Assembly: GCA_903873705.1 (NCBI GenBank)
Contig: CAIQPK010000048.1
Span: forward strand, 1 to 64,000
DNA: 64,000 nt
Direction of reading: 5' to 3'
From: an uncultured Acidobacteriota bacterium
GTDB taxonomy: Bacteria > Acidobacteriota > Terriglobia > Terriglobales > Acidobacteriaceae
Shown here in pieces: positions 52,269-60,204 of the stretch. The notes beneath the pieces are model-generated. The model was not told the DNA's origin. It was given only the letters and a program-made list of their open reading frames with translations, and searched no databases. Positions within the stretch are counted from its first letter, which is position 1. Each line of letters opens with the position of its first letter. The position numbers were made by a program, and so were the translations under genes.

Positions 52269-54353
52269 TCAGACTCGCTGAACCTCTGCGGCGAAGCGGA
52301 GCGAGTTGTCCATACTGCGATAGAGAGCTTCGACCCCAGCAAGAAGGTCGAACACTTCGTCTTCCAACACGTCGAGTCCCCTTCCGCCAGGGCCCTGGGC
52401 GGCGGTGGTGATCACCGGCTCAAACCGGGCGTCGATGAGTCCGGCAATGACAAAGTGTTTGCGGAAGTTTTCGAACACGGCCTGATCGGTGGATGCCTCG
52501 ATGCCGCGCGTAATGAGGAGTGCCCTCGCACTGCGCAGGGCGATGGCGTACAGAGCGCCGTCATTCTGCGTTTCGGCTGAGCGCAGCTCTTCGCGCAGGT
52601 TCCTGGCACTCTTGAGGTCGACCTCAATCAGGTCGAATAGCCCCGCAGAGCACTCGCCCATACCCTTCCCGACCAGGGAAAAAGGCTCCGCGGCTCCCCA
52701 GTCGAAGTAGTACCGCTGGTCGTCGGTGAAGGCAGGCATAGTACGGAAGCGGTCGCCTATGGCGCGGATATCAGCAGTGCCCTCGGAATCGATATAAGCG
52801 GAGAACGAAGCGTAGTTGTCTTTCTTCGCGATCCAGACCTTGAGGACCTCGTGCACGAACTCCGGCAGATCCCGTGCATTGACGCGATCAATCTGCCGCG
52901 CCAGGCGAGCTTTGCCCTCGCCGATCTCAGCGCCCGCAACGACCATATAAGCCGGAAACATTTGCTGGTCTTTCCGGCCCACATTGCCGAAGAAGCCGAG
53001 GTCGGCAATCATGTGCTGGCCGCAGGTATTGGGGCAGCCGGAGAGGTTGAGCCGGAAGTCCTGGATCTGATGCAGGTCCAGCGTGGAGTCCTTCAGGCGA
53101 TCGACTGTCGCCGAAAGAGCGCCCTTCGAGAGGCAGATGCCGAGCTTGCACGTGTCCGCGCCGGTGCAGGAGATGGAGTTCGCTACCAGGCGGGGCCCCG
53201 TAGAAAGCTCGGTGATCTCACGCAAGAGGTGAAAGACGTTGGGGAGATAGCGTTCGGGGATGTTGCGCAAGCGCAGATTCTGACCGAAAGGAGCTCGCAG
53301 GACGAAGTCTCCGAAGGGCTCGAGGAAGTCGGCGAGGCGAAGGGCGTACTCGTTCTTCAGATTGCCGAGAAAAACAGGGACCAGCACGGAAACCAAGCCA
53401 GACTGGCGCTGCAGTTCGACGAAGCGCTGCTTCCACTGCTCGAATTCGGATGAATGATCTGCCTCGGGAGGGAACGAGGGGAGAGAGCTCGTCTGCGGCA
53501 CCTCTTCCAGCTCCAGGGCAGGTGGGTTTTCCAGTCGTACACGCTGCAACTGCTCGTCGTACAACTCACGAAAGCGCTCCTCACCGAGCGTCGACCACAG
53601 AAAGCGCAGACGGGCCGCATGGCGATTCTTGCGATTGCCATGGGCATCGAACAGCCGCTTGATGGCCGTGGTGACCAGGTACACATTGTCCGCCGGGATG
53701 AAGTCGTGCAGGAGGTTAGCGACCGCCGGCTTTGTGCCCAGTCCGCCGGCAACGACGACGCGAAAGCCGCGTTCGCCATCGCGCCGCTGCGCCATGAAGC
53801 CGAGGTCATTGAACTCGGCGTAAGAGCTGTCTGCGGCGGAGTTGGAGAACGCGATTTTGAACTTGCGGGGAAGCAGCCAGGAATCGGGCTCGGCGATCAG
53901 GCGGCTGGTGAGAGCGAACGCATACGGGCTGGGGTCGAAGACTTCATCGAATCCGACGCCGGCATCCGGCGAGACCAGGACGTTGCGAACGGTGTTTCCA
54001 CCGCCGCCCCGTGCTGCAAGACCCACCAGCAGCAGCTCCCGCATGACAGGGAGAATGTTCTCCAGCGCGACATCATGGATCTGGAACTCCTGCCGCGTGG
54101 TGATATGAATGGCAGCATTGCCGTACCGGGCCGAGATAGTGGCCATGGTGCGAAGCTGGTGGGGCGTGAGCGCGCCACCCGTGGTGCGGATCCGCACCAT
54201 GAAGGTCCCATCCGTGCGCTGCTCGTAGCAGCCGAAGGGGACACGCCGGACTTTCAGGGCAGCGGCATCGATATCGCCACGGCGGAAGCGCTCGATGTAG
54301 GCGTCTAGCTCTTCGAGCTCGGAGGCAAGGTTGGCGGGGATTTTGTAAAACAT
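52269..54353 (-). CDS. Sirohaem nitrite/sulfite reductase with C-terminal extension
   Basis: This 694-residue ferredoxin-type reductase performs the six-electron reduction of nitrite or sulfite. The [4Fe-4S]-sirohaem cysteines are Cys396, Cys402, Cys440 and Cys444 (CTGADTC and GCPNTC). Two ferredoxin-like half-repeats flank them. The C-terminal part from about residue 555 (FDLIEVDLKSARNLREELRS onward) is a helical HEPN-like extension absent from plant-type enzymes. Sulfite or nitrite specificity cannot be decided. No ferredoxin gene is adjacent. Confidence 0.9.
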   Translation of the reverse strand: MFYKIPANLASELEELDAYIERFRRGDIDAAALKVRRVPFGCYEQRTDGTFMVRIRTTGGALTPHQLRTMATISARYGNAAIHITTRQEFQIHDVALENILPVMRELLLVGLAARGGGGNTVRNVLVSPDAGVGFDEVFDPSPYAFALTSRLIAEPDSWLLPRKFKIAFSNSAADSSYAEFNDLGFMAQRRDGERGFRVVVAGGLGTKPAVANLLHDFIPADNVYLVTTAIKRLFDAHGNRKNRHAARLRFLWSTLGEERFRELYDEQLQRVRLENPPALELEEVPQTSSLPSFPPEADHSSEFEQWKQRFVELQRQSGLVSVLVPVFLGNLKNEYALRLADFLEPFGDFVLRAPFGQNLRLRNIPERYLPNVFHLLREITELSTGPRLVANSISCTGADTCKLGICLSKGALSATVDRLKDSTLDLHQIQDFRLNLSGCPNTCGQHMIADLGFFGNVGRKDQQMFPAYMVVAGAEIGEGKARLARQIDRVNARDLPEFVHEVLKVWIAKKDNYASFSAYIDSEGTADIRAIGDRFRTMPAFTDDQRYYFDWGAAEPFSLVGKGMGECSAGLFDLIEVDLKSARNLREELRSAETQNDGALYAIALRSARALLITRGIEASTDQAVFENFRKHFVIAGLIDARFEPVITTAAQGPGGRGLDVLEDEVFDLLAGVEALYRSMDNSLRFAAEVQRV

Positions 54354-54470
54354 GGGCCGTTATCCATGGGTTCAATACTCCTTCATACGATGACGCTTCT
54401 TTTCAATCGAGGCTCAAGCATAGCCAAACCGAGTTGTGCGCGGTGTGATGGCGGTCACGCCCGGACGTTA

Positions 54471-54488
54471 TGTTCACACGGTGTTCAC
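54471..54488 (+). promoter_or_regulatory. Pho-box-like direct repeat before the acid phosphatase
   Basis: TGTTCAC (54471-54477), ACGG, TGTTCAC (54482-54488): two seven-base repeats with an 11-base period, the geometry of PhoB/PhoP boxes (repeats of CTGTCAT or TT-ACA type). It lies 24 bases before the phosphatase ATG, so it would sit near -35. Confidence 0.5.
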
Positions 54489-54512
54489 ATGGCATTGATA
54501 GATTTTGAAATT

Positions 54513-55268
54513 ATGTCGCCTGCCCGTGCACTCCCCGTCCTGCTCCTGTCGACGTGCTGCGTTTACGCCCATGCCCAGCAAACTCCCGCAGCCAAGCCGC
54601 CCAAGACGCCAAAAGGTGCCTATTACATTGACGCCACGAAGTTGAACGCTGCCCTGCTGCTGCCGGAGCCTGCGGCCGTGGGGTCGGCGGAGGACAAACG
54701 CGAGCTGGCGGAACTGCATCGCCTGGAGAAGACACGGACGCCGGCGCAGATAGCCGCAGCCCGGGCAGACGAAGCAGGCGAAGACATCTTTGCTTACAGA
54801 ACGGTGTTTGGGGCGGGGTTTACGCCGGAAGCGCTGCCGATCACCGCGGCCGTCGGGATGCACGTGAAGAACGAGCAGAGCGTGGCGGGCGCGCAGGCGA
54901 AGCTGTACTTTCACCTGCCGCGGCCCTACCAGGAAGACAAGACGCTGCATCCGGTGTGCGCGCTGAAGGAGATTCCGGACTCGTACCCGAGCGGCCATGC
55001 GCTCACCGGCTACCTGGAAGCGCTGACGCTGGCCGAGATGATGCCGGAGAAGCGCGCGGCGATCATGGCGCGGGCCGATGACTATGCGCATAACCGCATG
55101 GTGTGCGGGGTGCATCGTCATGGCGATGTGGAAGCAAGCCGGATGCTGGCGTACGCGGTGTTTGGCTACATGCTGTCTACGCCGAAGTTTCAGCACGACG
55201 TGGCGCAGGCGGCCGAGGAGTTGCACAGCAAACTCGGTATGCCGGCGAAGGCCAGCATAGAGCGGTAG
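54513..55268 (+). CDS. Secreted PAP2-type (class A-like) acid phosphatase
   Basis: This 251-residue protein has a signal peptide (ARALPVLLLSTCCVYAHAQ). The complete three-part phosphatase motif is present: K-x6-RP in KLYFHLPRP, PSGH in SYPSGHA, and R-x5-H-x3-D in RMVCGVHRHGD. It hydrolyses phosphomonoesters in the periplasm. The ATG at 54513 is used; 54489 overlaps the Pho-box-like repeat. A hairpin follows the stop. Confidence 0.9.
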   Translation: MSPARALPVLLLSTCCVYAHAQQTPAAKPPKTPKGAYYIDATKLNAALLLPEPAAVGSAEDKRELAELHRLEKTRTPAQIAAARADEAGEDIFAYRTVFGAGFTPEALPITAAVGMHVKNEQSVAGAQAKLYFHLPRPYQEDKTLHPVCALKEIPDSYPSGHALTGYLEALTLAEMMPEKRAAIMARADDYAHNRMVCGVHRHGDVEASRMLAYAVFGYMLSTPKFQHDVAQAAEELHSKLGMPAKASIER

Positions 55269-55274
55269 GGTGGA

Positions 55275-55299
55275 AACGCCCTTGTGAACAAAGGGCGTT
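55275..55299 (+). terminator. Hairpin after the acid phosphatase gene
   Basis: AACGCCCTT (55275-55283) and AAGGGCGTT (55291-55299) form a nine-bp stem with a GTGAACA loop, six bases after the stop. A T tract appears only about 20 bases later (CGACTTTTTAAC). Confidence 0.5.
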
Positions 55300-55319
55300 G
55301 CGGGAAAAACTTACGACTT

Positions 55320-55502
55320 TTTAACGGCTTCCTTACGGCTTGTTTATGCCCCTGGGAATTCGAATGGATGAAGGCCACAATGACCTTTTTCTGTTCGGCG
55401 AATCCCGGGTGCTTTCCTCCAGATCGAGCCCGGGAGTGTTTCGCCATCCAGCATCTGCTCCAGCAGGTGAAGGTAGACGTGCGCCCGTAAGGATGGAAGT
55501 GC
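55320..55502 (+). promoter_or_regulatory. Structured 5' leader of the KimA-like transporter gene
   Basis: TCCTTACGG (55330-55338) is exactly complementary to CCGTAAGGA (55485-55493), which contains the AAGGA ribosome-binding site nine bases before the ATG. Between them, GGCGAA-TCCCGGG (about 55399-55411) pairs with CCCGGGA-GTGT-TTCGCC (about 55431-55447), and CTGC-TCCA-GCAG (about 55456-55467) makes a small hairpin. The whole could fold as a multibranch RNA closed over the ribosome-binding site. It does not show the known ydaO (c-di-AMP) consensus. Confidence 0.5.
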
Positions 55503-57377
55503 ATGTCGATTACGGATGTTCTGTTCGGGAAGCCGCTCGCGACCAGTGAAGAGCGCGGCGAGCATATTGGCGTTGCTGCCGGCATTCCTATCTTTGGCCT
55601 CGATGGCCTGACCAGCGCCGCGTATGGCCCCGAAGCCACGATGGCGCTGCTGATTCCGCTGGGCATCTTTGGCATTCGCTATGGGCTGCCAATCGTTTCG
55701 TCGATCCTGGTGCTGCTGACCATTGTGTACTTCAGCTATCGGCAGACGATTGCGGCTTATCCGCACGGCGGCGGTTCGTACACGGTCGCAACGGAGAACC
55801 TGGGCGAGCGAGCGGGGTTGATTGCCGCAGCCGCTTTGATGATTGACTACATTCTGACCGCGGCGGTGGGGATCTCGGCCGGCGTGACGGCGCTGACCTC
55901 CGCCGTGCCCCGGCTGCTGCCGCATACACTGCTGATCTGCCTGGTGATTCTGGGCCTGCTGGCGCTGGTGAACATGCGCGGCGTGCGCGATACGGGAGCG
56001 GCCTTCATTGCGCCGACGTTCCTGTTCGTAGGATCGCTGCTGGCGCTGATCGGCGTGGGCGTTTACAAGAGTGTATTGGCGGGCGGGCATCCCGTGTCGC
56101 TGTACACGCTGCCGGCGCCGACGACGGCGACCGTGGGTTACCTGGGGCTTTGGCTGCTGTTGAAGGCGTTCTCCAATGGCTGCGCGGCGATGACGGGCGT
56201 GGAGGCAGTTTCGAACGGCGTTATGGCCTTCGGTGAGCCGCGCGCGAAGAAAGCGCAGCAGACGCTGACGGTGATCATCGGCATCCTGATGGTGCTGCTG
56301 TTCGGTATCACTTATCTCGCGCGGTCGTACGGCATCATGGCGATGGAGCCGGACAATCCTCATTACCAGAGCTTGCTGAGCTTGCTGGTGTCGGCAGTAT
56401 TTGGGCGCGGGTGGTTTTACTTTGCCACCATGGGAACCGTGCTGCTGGCGCTGGCGCTGAGTGCCAACACGGCGTTCGCGGACTTTCCTCGCCTGGCTCG
56501 CGCCATTGCCAGCCATGACTATCTGCCGCACGTCTTCATCGTACGCGGACGGCGACTGCTGTTTTCGCACGGCATCTATGCACTGACGGCCTTCACGGCG
56601 ATCATCCTGATCCTGTTCGACGGCGTGACCGACCGCTTGATTCCCCTGTACGCCATTGGCGCGTTCCTGGCCTTTACGCTGAGCCAGGCAGGAATGGTGG
56701 TGCACTGGAAAAAGTCTCCGCCACACAAGGGCCGAATGTGGCACATGGCGGTGAACGGTACAGGAGCCGTGGCAACGGGCGTGACGACCGTGATCGTTCT
56801 GATTACGAAATTCACCTCGGGCGCGTGGCTTACCGCGCTGCTGATGCCGGCTTTGATCTGGATCATGCTTACGGTGAAGCGCCACTACGTACGGGTGAAG
56901 AGCGAGATGGCGGAGAAGCAGCCGATCCGGCTGACGAATCTTGAAGAGCCTCTGGTAGTGATCCCGATGGCGGGATGGGACAAGATTGCCGAAAAGGCGC
57001 TGCGCTTCGGGTTGCTGCTTTCTGGCGATATCCGCGTGGTGCATGTTCACCCGGAAGACGCCGCGCCGGACGAAGGCGTGGCGTTTGTGTGGGACGAGCT
57101 GATCGTGAAGCCGATTCGCGAGCAGGGACTGGCCGTGCCGCAGCTGATCAACATCTGCTCGAGCTTCCGCTTCATCGTTTCGCCGCTGATGGACTACATT
57201 CTCGAGCTCGAAGCAGCGAACCCCGGACGCAAGGTGGCCGTGCTGCTGCCGGAGCTGGTGGTGAAGCACTGGTGGGAGAATGCGCTGCACAACCAGCGCG
57301 TGCAGCTGCTGAAGCTGCTGCTGCTGTTGAAGGGCAATCAGCGGATCGTGGTGGTGAATATTCCGTGGTATCTGTAA
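55503..57377 (+). CDS. KimA-type potassium transporter (APC superfamily)
   Basis: This 624-residue protein has 12 membrane helices (about 25-455) and a C-terminal USP-like cytoplasmic domain (about 470-620). It aligns by eye with Bacillus KimA through LFGKPLATSEE, SYRQTIAAYPHGGGSYTVATENLGE, DYILTAAVGISAG and LLKAFSNGCAAMTGVEAVSNGV, and in the C-terminal IPMAGWDKIAEKALRFG and HNQRVQLLKLLLLLK. KimA takes up potassium with protons and is inhibited by c-di-AMP in Firmicutes. A generic amino-acid permease is the alternative annotation. Confidence 0.82.
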   Translation: MSITDVLFGKPLATSEERGEHIGVAAGIPIFGLDGLTSAAYGPEATMALLIPLGIFGIRYGLPIVSSILVLLTIVYFSYRQTIAAYPHGGGSYTVATENLGERAGLIAAAALMIDYILTAAVGISAGVTALTSAVPRLLPHTLLICLVILGLLALVNMRGVRDTGAAFIAPTFLFVGSLLALIGVGVYKSVLAGGHPVSLYTLPAPTTATVGYLGLWLLLKAFSNGCAAMTGVEAVSNGVMAFGEPRAKKAQQTLTVIIGILMVLLFGITYLARSYGIMAMEPDNPHYQSLLSLLVSAVFGRGWFYFATMGTVLLALALSANTAFADFPRLARAIASHDYLPHVFIVRGRRLLFSHGIYALTAFTAIILILFDGVTDRLIPLYAIGAFLAFTLSQAGMVVHWKKSPPHKGRMWHMAVNGTGAVATGVTTVIVLITKFTSGAWLTALLMPALIWIMLTVKRHYVRVKSEMAEKQPIRLTNLEEPLVVIPMAGWDKIAEKALRFGLLLSGDIRVVHVHPEDAAPDEGVAFVWDELIVKPIREQGLAVPQLINICSSFRFIVSPLMDYILELEAANPGRKVAVLLPELVVKHWWENALHNQRVQLLKLLLLLKGNQRIVVVNIPWYL

Positions 57378-57393
57378 GCCGGCTGCTTCGCGA

Positions 57394-58836
57394 TTAGTTG
57401 CGGGGTAGCTGGGTTACATTCCATCCGCCGCCGAGGGCCATCTGCAGTTGGGCGCTGGCGATGATGCGGCGCGAGACCAGCGCGGCGGCGGTCCGCTCGT
57501 TGTTGAGCTCGATGGCCTGGTTGGTGATGACTTCGAGATAGGTGGCGAGACCACCTTTGTAGCGCAGGGTGGAGAGCTCCGTGCTGCGCCTGGCGGAAGC
57601 GACCGCGCGGGCGGTGATCGCGGCTTCGTCCTGCAGAATGCGGAGCGCCTGGAGCTGGTCTTCGACGTCGCGAAAAGCGGAGAGGACCTGCTGGCGGTAG
57701 AGTGCGGTGGCCTGATCGCGCTGGGCGACGGCGATATCGTAGCGTGCGCGGCGGCGGCCGGCATCGTAAAGAGTCTGGCTTGCAGCGCCGCCCACGTTCC
57801 AGAAAGCGCTGCCTGCATTGAAGACGCGGCTGATGAGGTCGGTTTCGATCCCGGTAGCTCCGCCGATGGAAAAGCTGGGGTAGAACGCGGCCTGCGCGAC
57901 GCCGATCTGGGCGTTGGTGGCGGCTACGCGGCGCTCAGCGGCGGCGATGTCCGGTCGGCGCTGCAGGAGCTCGGAGGGGATGCCGGTGGGGACGCCGGGT
58001 GGGTCGCCGGCCAGCGGGCGCTCGGCCAGGTGAAAGCCGCTGGCGGGGATGCCGATGAGGACGGCGATGGCGTCCTCATACTGCGCGCGGGCAACGCCGA
58101 GATCAACGAGCTGCGAACGGGTCTGCTCGAGTTGGGTGCGCGCCTGCTCAACGTCTGAGTCAGAGGCGAGGCCACCCTGGCGGCGATCCTGCGCGAGTTG
58201 CAGGGCCTGGGAGTAGGCGTCGATGGTGTTGCGCAGCAGCTGGGACTGAAGGTCGATGCCGCGGAGCTGGAAGAAGATGATGGCGAGGGTGCCTTGCAGA
58301 GCGAGGCGTGTGTTGGCGAGGTCGGCGGCACTCGCCTGCGCGGCGGTGGTGCTGGACTCGATCTGGCGGCGGACGCCACCCCAGAGATCAGGCGCCCAGG
58401 AAATGTTGATGGGGAGCAGGAAATCGGAGTCGTCCTGCAGGGGGTTCAGGCCGTGCAGGGGACGGGAGTTAGAGATGCGCTCCTGGCTGACGCCGGCGCC
58501 GATGGCGATGGTGGGAAAGAGTGCCGAGCGGGAGACGCGGACGGCGTCGTGCGCCTGCTCGTAGGCCTTGAGGGCGGCGGCGATGTTCTGGTTGGCGGTG
58601 GCGCAGCGCTGCTCGAGGTCATTGAGTTCAGCGTCACCGTAAATGGTCCACCACGAGCCGCGGTCGGCTGTGTCGGCCGGAGTGGCGGCGGTCCAGGTAC
58701 CGTTCTGGCCTTCAGCGCTGAACGCGGGTGGAACGGGCGCGGCGGGCGCCTGGTAGTTGGGGCCGACGGTCTTGCAACCGCCGAGCGCCAGGGCCGCGAG
58801 CAATGCAGCGGCCGCTGCCATGGAAGGGCGTGTCAT
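57394..58836 (-). CDS. RND efflux outer-membrane lipoprotein (OprM/NodT type)
   Basis: This 480-residue TolC-like channel has a lipoprotein signal (LAALALGGCK, lipid Cys at 21). Two outer-membrane efflux repeats (about 70-265 and 280-470) follow, with NYQAPAAPVPPAFSAE near the N-terminus as in the NodT family. Its start overlaps the adaptor stop by four bases (58833-58836), so it is coupled as the last gene of the operon. Confidence 0.93.
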   Translation of the reverse strand: MTRPSMAAAAALLAALALGGCKTVGPNYQAPAAPVPPAFSAEGQNGTWTAATPADTADRGSWWTIYGDAELNDLEQRCATANQNIAAALKAYEQAHDAVRVSRSALFPTIAIGAGVSQERISNSRPLHGLNPLQDDSDFLLPINISWAPDLWGGVRRQIESSTTAAQASAADLANTRLALQGTLAIIFFQLRGIDLQSQLLRNTIDAYSQALQLAQDRRQGGLASDSDVEQARTQLEQTRSQLVDLGVARAQYEDAIAVLIGIPASGFHLAERPLAGDPPGVPTGIPSELLQRRPDIAAAERRVAATNAQIGVAQAAFYPSFSIGGATGIETDLISRVFNAGSAFWNVGGAASQTLYDAGRRRARYDIAVAQRDQATALYRQQVLSAFRDVEDQLQALRILQDEAAITARAVASARRSTELSTLRYKGGLATYLEVITNQAIELNNERTAAALVSRRIIASAQLQMALGGGWNVTQLPRN

Positions 58837-60143
58837 TCGTCGGTCCCCGTTTTGGCTGCTGCCTTGGCGCCGCCCTTGCCTTTGCCGGTGGAGACGACGC
58901 GAACTTTCTCACCATCGTTCAGCGAGTCCGGCGGATTGGAGATGACGGCCTGATTGGGCTTGAGGCCACTCAGGATTTCCACCGTGGTGCCAGTGTCGCG
59001 GCCAGCGGTTACGCGCAGCATGTGGGCAACGTTGTTCTTATCGACGGTGCCGAGGCGCAAGCCATCCGGCTCGAGGATGAGCGCGCTCACCGGAACAATC
59101 AACGCCGGCGCACCGTTGGCGGTGTGGAGGTGGACTTCCGTGTAGCTGCCCGGGAGCAGCTCGCCGGTGCTGTTGTCGACGTCGACTTCAGCGAGCAGTG
59201 TGCGCGTGGCGGGGTCAATGGCGTTGGAGGAACGGACGAGCTTGCCCTGGAAGGTGCGCCCCGCGTACTGCGGCAGGGTGAGCGTGGCGGTGACGCCGTT
59301 CTTGGCATCGGGCGAGTACACCTGCGGAACGTTGACGAAGACGCGCAGGCGGCGCGTGTCGGAGATATCAAATATCTGGCGATTGCCGGAAACGATGCCG
59401 GCACCCGCTGTGACGGTGCTTCCGGCAGCCGAAATGAGCTGGCCGACTTCAATATTGCGGGCCGTGACGACGCCGTCAAAGGGGGCCGTAATGCGCTCGA
59501 AGGATTGCAGCTCCTCGAGGCGGCGGACGTTGGCCTGTGCACCGTTCACGGCCGTGTTGCGGGCCTGCAGTTGGGTGACCGCGTTATCGGTGTCCTGCTG
59601 AGAAACGGCGTTTTTGGCGATCAGGTCCTGGTAGCGGGCGGCGGTGGTCTTGGCCAGCGCAGCGTTGCTCTCCGCCGTGGCAAGGTCGGCGCGGGCGGCG
59701 GCAAGTTGCTGATCGAGCTCGGGGGTTTCGATGACGGCGAGCAGCTCGCCCTTCTTCACGTGGGTTCCGATGTCGTGATACCAGGCCTTCACGTAGCCCG
59801 TAGTCCGAGCGTAGATGGGCGCCAGGGCGAAGGCCTGCATATTGCCGGGAAGTACGATTTCGCGCGCCGATTGCGCCAGAACGGGCATCTCGACGGCAAC
59901 CGCAGGAGCGGCGTTGGCTTCAGTGTAGTGGGTGAGTTCAGCCGCCTGATGCTTGCGCCGTAACATGCCGAACACGGCCACCACGACGGCGATAATGAGC
60001 ACCACGACGACCAGCAGGAGAAGCGCGCCGCGGGAAACCCGGGGCTCGTTCTGCAGTTGATCGGACCCATGGACGGCCACGTGGCGCGAAGGCACGATGG
60101 CGTCCAGATCGGGTACTCCGGTAGTGTGATTGTCGGCGTTCAT
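58833..60143 (-). CDS. RND efflux periplasmic adaptor
   Basis: This 436-residue membrane-fusion protein has an N-terminal membrane anchor (about 44-63), a lipoyl/hairpin region (about 105-225; YARTTGYVKAWYHDIGTHVKKGELLAVIETPELD) and beta-barrel domains. It links the RND pump to the outer-membrane channel. The ATG at 60143 follows GGGAGACAGGCCG. It lies 61 bases after the permease gene and overlaps the channel gene. Confidence 0.93.
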   Translation of the reverse strand: MNADNHTTGVPDLDAIVPSRHVAVHGSDQLQNEPRVSRGALLLLVVVVLIIAVVVAVFGMLRRKHQAAELTHYTEANAAPAVAVEMPVLAQSAREIVLPGNMQAFALAPIYARTTGYVKAWYHDIGTHVKKGELLAVIETPELDQQLAAARADLATAESNAALAKTTAARYQDLIAKNAVSQQDTDNAVTQLQARNTAVNGAQANVRRLEELQSFERITAPFDGVVTARNIEVGQLISAAGSTVTAGAGIVSGNRQIFDISDTRRLRVFVNVPQVYSPDAKNGVTATLTLPQYAGRTFQGKLVRSSNAIDPATRTLLAEVDVDNSTGELLPGSYTEVHLHTANGAPALIVPVSALILEPDGLRLGTVDKNNVAHMLRVTAGRDTGTTVEILSGLKPNQAVISNPPDSLNDGEKVRVVSTGKGKGGAKAAAKTGTDE

Positions 60144-60204
60144 CGGCCTGTCTCCCTTGATACTACCGGCGCTCCAAAGGCAGCCGTACTGAAAGTGGTT
60201 GAAC

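Noticed and set aside
55320-55502. Known c-di-AMP (ydaO-type) riboswitch before the KimA-like gene
   Set aside because: The conserved ydaO core segments were not found; only a non-matching structured leader is present.
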